From JAALLB01 sp964502215 (GTDB lineage Bacteria; Pseudomonadota; Alphaproteobacteria; Rhizobiales; Rhizobiaceae), in contig CAZCUN010000009.1 in NCBI GenBank assembly GCA_964502215.1, forward strand, positions 9,052-73,051: a DNA stretch of 64,000 nucleotides, given 5' to 3'. Every line of letters starts with the position of its first letter. Position 1 is the stretch's first letter. This document shows positions 59,537 through 64,000 of this stretch, piece by piece. The translations under genes were made by a program, and so were the position numbers. Below the pieces are notes generated by a model. It was given only the letters and a program-made list of their open reading frames with translations. It had not been told where the DNA came from and made no database searches.

Positions 59537-61390
59537 TTGTGTATGAACAAACAAATTACAGATACATCCCTTGCACAGGGTTCATATCCAGGTCGCGATA
59601 AAATCCGCAATTTTTCAATTGTGGCACATATCGACCATGGTAAATCAACACTTGCTGACCGCTTGATACAGGACACAGATACCGTAGCTTTGCGAGATAT
59701 GTCAGAGCAAATGCTGGATAATATGGATATCGAGCGTGAACGCGGAATTACCATCAAGGCACAAACCGTACGGCTTCATTACAAAGCTAAAGATGGTGAG
59801 ACATATATTCTTAACCTGATTGATACCCCTGGCCACGTTGATTTCGCTTATGAAGTCTCGCGTTCGCTGTCTGCTTGTGAGGGTTCGCTTTTAGTTGTGG
59901 ATGCTTCTCAAGGTGTTGAAGCGCAAACTCTGGCAAATGTTTATCAAGCGATCGATAATGACCATGAGATTGTGCCTGTCCTAAACAAAATTGACCTGCC
60001 GGCAGCCGAGCCTGACCGTGTTAAAGAGCAAATTGAGGAAGTTATTGGCCTTGATGCTAGCGAGGCGATTGAAGTATCGGCTAAAACTGGCCAAGGCATT
60101 CAAGAAGTTTTGGAAGCGATTGTCACACAGCTTCCCGCACCTTCGCATGGTGATATTAACGAGCCTCTAAAAGCGCTTTTGGTTGATAGTTGGTATGATG
60201 CTTATCTGGGCGTGATTGTTTTGGTGCGTGTCATTGATGGCCAAATTAAAAAAGGTCAGACCATCAAGATGATGGGAACAGATGCAAAATATCTCATCGA
60301 CCGTGTTGGCGTGATGACACCAAAAATGATCCCTGTTGAGGGTCTTGGACCAGGTGAAATTGGCTTTATCACAGCTTCTATAAAAGAAGTGGCTGACACC
60401 CGTGTGGGTGACACGATTACCGAAGACAAAAAATCAACCGCTGAAGCGCTTCCAGGCTTTAAGCCAGCGCAGCCTGTTGTATTTTGTGGTCTCTTTCCAG
60501 TTGATGCCGCAGACTTTGAAGACCTTAGATCTGCAGTTGGTAAGCTTCGTTTGAATGATGCAAGTTTCTCCTTTGAAATGGAATCATCAGCGGCTCTCGG
60601 GTTTGGTTTTCGTTGTGGCTTCCTTGGGCTTTTGCACTTGGAGATTATTCAAGAACGTCTAGAACGTGAATTTGACCTTGATCTTATCGCTACCGCACCA
60701 AGCGTTGTTTATGAAATGTTGATGAAAGATGAGACAACGCTTTATTTGCATAACCCTGCTGATATGCCGGATGTGATGCAAATCGAAGAAATTCGTGAGC
60801 CATGGATTAAAGCTACTATTCTGACACCTGATGAATATCTGGGTGCTATTTTGAAACTTTGCCAAGATCGTCGTGGCATTCAAATTGATCTGACATATGT
60901 CGGTAAGCGAGCAATGCTAACCTATGATCTTCCGCTCAATGAAGTGGTGTTTGATTTTTATGACAGGTTGAAATCTATCTCGCGCGGTTACGCTAGTTTT
61001 GACTATCAAATCACAGACAATCGTGCGGGCGATCTGGTTAAGATGCAGGTGCTTGTCAATGAAGAGCCGGTTGATGCGCTTTCGATGTTGGTTCACCGTT
61101 CACAGGCTGAAAAGCGTGGGCGTGTTATGTGTGAAAAACTCAAAGAGCTTATTCCGCGTCACTTGTTTAAAATTCCAATCCAAGCGGCAATTGGTGGCAA
61201 GGTGATTGCACGTGAAACGCTTTCTGCTATGCGCAAAGATGTAACGGCTAAATGTTATGGTGGCGACGCTTCGCGTAAGCGCAAGCTACTAGATAAGCAA
61301 AAAGCGGGTAAGAAAAAAATGCGTCAGTTCGGTCGTGTGGAAATTCCACAAGAAGCGTTTATTCAAGCATTGCGCATGGGTGATGAGTAA
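59537..61390 (+). CDS. lepA: Elongation factor 4 (LepA)
   Basis: Ribosome-bound GTPase that acts on stalled or slow ribosomes. G-domain motifs HIDHGKSTLADRL, DTPGHVDF and NKIDLP, and the LepA-specific C-terminal domain (VTAKCYGGDASRKRKLLDKQ). About 617 residues. The start may be TTG 59537 (AAGGA 10 bases upstream) or ATG 59543 two codons later. No partner gene lies next to it here. Confidence 0.97.
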   Translation: MCMNKQITDTSLAQGSYPGRDKIRNFSIVAHIDHGKSTLADRLIQDTDTVALRDMSEQMLDNMDIERERGITIKAQTVRLHYKAKDGETYILNLIDTPGHVDFAYEVSRSLSACEGSLLVVDASQGVEAQTLANVYQAIDNDHEIVPVLNKIDLPAAEPDRVKEQIEEVIGLDASEAIEVSAKTGQGIQEVLEAIVTQLPAPSHGDINEPLKALLVDSWYDAYLGVIVLVRVIDGQIKKGQTIKMMGTDAKYLIDRVGVMTPKMIPVEGLGPGEIGFITASIKEVADTRVGDTITEDKKSTAEALPGFKPAQPVVFCGLFPVDAADFEDLRSAVGKLRLNDASFSFEMESSAALGFGFRCGFLGLLHLEIIQERLEREFDLDLIATAPSVVYEMLMKDETTLYLHNPADMPDVMQIEEIREPWIKATILTPDEYLGAILKLCQDRRGIQIDLTYVGKRAMLTYDLPLNEVVFDFYDRLKSISRGYASFDYQITDNRAGDLVKMQVLVNEEPVDALSMLVHRSQAEKRGRVMCEKLKELIPRHLFKIPIQAAIGGKVIARETLSAMRKDVTAKCYGGDASRKRKLLDKQKAGKKKMRQFGRVEIPQEAFIQALRMGDE

Positions 61391-61490
61391 CCATCTTCAA
61401 TCAATTGTTATGATTACAGGTGAAGATATTAGTTTCGTTCTATTGCAAATTTTGTAATATCAAAAATATTGCTGTCAGGAGAATATAATC

Positions 61491-62882
61491 ATGTCAAATT
61501 CAAGTTTTGATACACGCGGCGTTCCAATTTCATATGCGAACCAAGACGCCATTGATGCGCTTGAATTAGCTGTTGAAACATCCCTTTCTTTTCGGGGTGA
61601 CGCGATCGCAGTTATTGACGAGACGCTTAAAGCGCATCCTGATTTTATTATGGGCTGGCTTTTCAAAGCGGGTTGGATGACACAAGCCATGGAAACGCGG
61701 ATTTATTCCGAAATGGTAGACGCACTAAAGCAAGCCGAAAAGCTACTCTCAAAAGCCAATGATCGTGAAAAGGGTCACTATGAGGCTGTTCATGCTTGGG
61801 TAAATGGTGATTTTTATGGTGCAGTTCAAAAATGGGAAGCTGTGCTGACAAAATATCCGCTAGATCTTTTTGCGCTGGAGCTTGTTCATTATACAGATGT
61901 GCTTTTAGGCGATGTTGTTGGCCAACGTGACTGTGTTGCAAGGGTGTTTAATCTTTGGGATGAAAGCATGCCAGGCTATGAATTTGTACTTGGATTTTAT
62001 TCTTTTGGTCTAGAAGAAAATAATGATTTTTATCAAGCGGAAGAAATGGGCAGGCAGGCGCTTGCTATTCGTCCCGATAATCCATACGCGGTTCATGCCG
62101 TTAGTCATGTCATGGAAATGACGGGTCGCCAATCTGGTGGCATTCGTTTTATGCAAGATCAGCGCAAGCACTGGGGTGATAGTAATTTTGCTAATCACCT
62201 ATGGTGGCATACAGCACTTTATCATCTTGATCTTGAGCAAAACGACAAGGCGATGGATATCTTTGACAAGCATCTGGATAGTCGCGCAAATGATGGCAAT
62301 AAATATGAAGAGCTTGATGCTGCTGCACTTTTATGGCGGCTTAATTTAGCAGGTGAAAAATCTGGTGACCGTTGGGCGCATTTGGCTGACAAATGGGAAC
62401 CTTCTGCACAAGACACACTCTATGCATTTAATGATGTGCATGCGATGATGACTTTTGTTTCTGATGATCGAAAAGCCGCGCAGGAAAAACTGCTTTCAGC
62501 TAATGAGCGCTATGTCGAAAAAGCTTCTGATGCAAATGTTGCAATGAGCAGAGAAATTGGGATTCCATTTTGTCTTGCTATTCAAGATTTCAAATCTGAA
62601 AACTATGGGGACTGCGTCGATCGTCTTTTGCCAGTTCGTTATATGACACACAGACTTGGTGGCAGCTTCGCGCAACGTGATATTATCGGTTGGACATTGC
62701 TTGAGGCGTCACTTCGCTCTAAACGCTATGACCTGGCTCTTGGCCTTGCCAATGAACGTGCAGCACTTAAACCTACTTCAGTTCAAAATTGGCGTGCCGT
62801 CTCGCGTGCCTTCAAAGGCTTAGGCGATAAAACTAAGGCTGACCGCGCAAACGCACGTGCTAATTCGCTTATGATGGGTTAG
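61491..62882 (+). CDS. TTC38-type tetratricopeptide repeat protein
   Basis: A 463-residue helical repeat protein. HAVSHVMEMTGRQSGGIRFM and NHLWWHTALYHLDLE are the hallmarks of the TTC38 family, whose paired His residues may bind a metal; TPR-like units run throughout (e.g. MGRQALAIRPDNPYA). Function is unknown in bacteria and in animals. TCAGGAG lies 10 bases before the ATG. It is followed after 10 bases by the photolyase-like gene, so they may be co-transcribed. Confidence 0.85.
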   Translation: MSNSSFDTRGVPISYANQDAIDALELAVETSLSFRGDAIAVIDETLKAHPDFIMGWLFKAGWMTQAMETRIYSEMVDALKQAEKLLSKANDREKGHYEAVHAWVNGDFYGAVQKWEAVLTKYPLDLFALELVHYTDVLLGDVVGQRDCVARVFNLWDESMPGYEFVLGFYSFGLEENNDFYQAEEMGRQALAIRPDNPYAVHAVSHVMEMTGRQSGGIRFMQDQRKHWGDSNFANHLWWHTALYHLDLEQNDKAMDIFDKHLDSRANDGNKYEELDAAALLWRLNLAGEKSGDRWAHLADKWEPSAQDTLYAFNDVHAMMTFVSDDRKAAQEKLLSANERYVEKASDANVAMSREIGIPFCLAIQDFKSENYGDCVDRLLPVRYMTHRLGGSFAQRDIIGWTLLEASLRSKRYDLALGLANERAALKPTSVQNWRAVSRAFKGLGDKTKADRANARANSLMMG

Positions 62883-62892
62883 ATAAAATCCT

Positions 62893-63969
62893 TTGTCAGA
62901 AGAGCAAATTTCATTTTTTGAAGCCGAACAAGCGCCTTATGAAATTACTTTTTCTGCTACCCGGAAAGCAGGATTAAAACGCCTTGCAGATTTTGCACCT
63001 TATGCAGGTAAAGCATATGCTTCAAAGCGCAATTATGATTTAGGCTCTGCTAATCGTTCAAATATTTCAGCTCTATCCCCTTGGGTACGCCATCGCTTAA
63101 TCAGCGAAGAAGAAATCTTGCAAGAAACACTTAAACAGCATTCTTTTCGAACGGCAGAAAAATTTATCCAAGAGGTTTTCTGGCGCTCATATTTTAAAGG
63201 TTGGTTGGAGCAAAGGCCTGATGTTTGGACGTGGTATAAGCAAGACTTGTTAACTGCGATCAACCAACTCGAAAAAGACAGTAGCCTCAACCAACGCTAT
63301 TACGAAGCAACACTTGGGCAAACTGGTATTGCAGCTTTTGATCATTGGGCGCGTGAATTGGTTGAGACCGGCTATCTGCATAATCATGCACGTATGTGGT
63401 TTGCTTCGATCTGGATTTTTACGCTGCGATTACCTTGGGAATTGGGAGCAGATTTCTTTTATCGCCATTTGATGGATGGCGACCCTGCTTCTAACACATG
63501 TTCTTGGCGCTGGGTTGGCGGTCTTCATACCAAAGGAAAAAACTATGCGGCAAGTGCATCTAATATCGAGCGCTTCACGAATGGCCGTTTTTGTGGTGAT
63601 ATGAAACTAATAAACAGTCCAGCACCATTGCCGGAAGTACAAGATGCAAAACTTGTTGCGCTACCTGTTAGTCAAAAACTAGAAGATAAAACGGTTGCGC
63701 TTTTGCTTACTGAGGAAGATAATCTAGTTGAAACGCTTGCACTTAATTGTAATCCGACACTTGTTTTGGGCTTGCTAACAACTGATAAACGTTCGCCTTT
63801 TGACGTTGGTGAACAAGCAAAAACCTTTTCCAAAAATGCAATGCAAGACGCTTTGTTCCGAGCAAGTGACGCATTTCAATGCGATACACACTTGTTGAAA
63901 CCAGATGATTTAAAACAATCGCTTTTAGATTTATTGGCAGGAAATAATATTAGGGGCTGTCCCAGATAA
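62893..63969 (+). pseudogene. Photolyase/cryptochrome-like FAD-binding protein, 3' end cut by an insertion-like sequence
   Basis: The protein has the helical FAD-binding fold of photolyases (SPWVRHRLISEEEIL, FIQEVFWRSYFKGWLE, HNHARMWFASIWIFTLRLPWELGADFFYRHLMDGDP, SNTCSWRWVGG) but lacks the N-terminal antenna-binding domain. It resembles a class of short FAD-binding relatives of about 450-490 residues. It stops at 358, where the last five residues (RGCPR) are read from what looks like an insertion-sequence end starting at 63953. So the real gene probably continued and is broken, unless the tail is a native variant. Start is TTG at 62893, no clear ribosome site. Homologues' light-repair or signalling role is unproven. 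Confidence 0.7.
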
Positions 63970-64000
63970 CTACGATAAATATTGTTTAACCCATTGGTTC
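63953..64000. mobile_element. Putative left end of an insertion sequence
   Basis: GGGGCTGTCCCAGATAACTA starts at 63953, inside the photolyase-like gene, after TTA at 63950-63952, a target of the TNA or TA type. G-rich ends with CTGTCC are seen in IS5- and IS4-like elements. Only 48 bases are in the window, with no transposase or second end, so the assignment is tentative. Confidence 0.5.

Noticed and set aside
1..64000. tRNA, rRNA, CRISPR arrays, prophage
   Set aside because: No cloverleaf with TTCRA loop and acceptor stem, no rRNA, no regularly spaced repeats and no phage structural genes were seen by eye.

Overview
The window is one contiguous stretch of chromosome from an AT-rich alphaproteobacterium, most likely a member of the Hyphomicrobiales (Rhizobiales). 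The reasons are gene order and regulators: irr next to fabA-fabB-fabI, a mur/fur gene inside the tsaB-rimI-mur-plsC-miaB-phoH-ybeY-tlyC-lnt run, a PraR/PhrR-type HTH gene between lnt and metK, hrcA divergent from rph-rdgB-hemW, and rsmI-yraN-gshB. No rRNA, tRNA or CRISPR array was found. No gap between genes exceeds about 300 bases.

Layout. 1-4.6 kb: 3' part of coaBC, a VOC protein, dut, a PfkB sugar kinase, a D-2-hydroxyacid dehydrogenase whose catalytic His is replaced, and a secreted SH3 protein. 4.6-7.8 kb: irr divergent from the unsaturated fatty acid genes fabA, fabB, fabI. 7.8-9.5 kb: a small accessory island with a HEPN/AbiU2-like gene bracketed by TGTCGCAAAA inverted repeats, a 54-residue membrane protein too short for usual ORF cut-offs, and a parDE toxin-antitoxin pair. 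9.5-22 kb: an RsmC-like methyltransferase, then (minus strand) the transcription/translation cluster rimP-nusA-ylxR-infB-rbfA-truB-rpsO-pnp, with a DUF3179 gene inserted between truB and rpsO. A promoter plus intrinsic terminator in the rimP leader suggests attenuation of the whole cluster. 22-24.7 kb: a tandem glycine riboswitch ahead of a DadA-type oxidoreductase and a Tat-type exported agmatine deiminase.

24.6-44.5 kb is almost entirely minus strand housekeeping: arfB, trmB, metK, praR, lnt, tlyC, ybeY, phoH, miaB, plsC, mur, rimI, tsaB, nfu, usp, trpS, murJ, glnD, grpE, hrcA. 44.6-52.2 kb is mostly plus strand: rph, rdgB, hemW, (LpoA-like lipoprotein on minus), an amine-oxidase-like FAD enzyme, rsmI, yraN, gshB. 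52.2-64 kb: a pair of perfect palindromic repeats, ppa, a cytochrome P450, gyrB, a VTT-domain membrane protein, a GGDEF-EAL protein with a decayed EAL half, lepA, a TTC38-type TPR protein, and a photolyase-like FAD protein whose 3' end is cut by what looks like an insertion-sequence end at the window edge.

Most of the window is conserved core. The parts most worth a second look are the HEPN island, the rimP-operon attenuator, the riboswitch-controlled dadA/agmatine deiminase pair, the dehydrogenase without its catalytic His, several genes without a normal start codon (rsmI, the HEPN gene, lnt), and the IS end at 63953.
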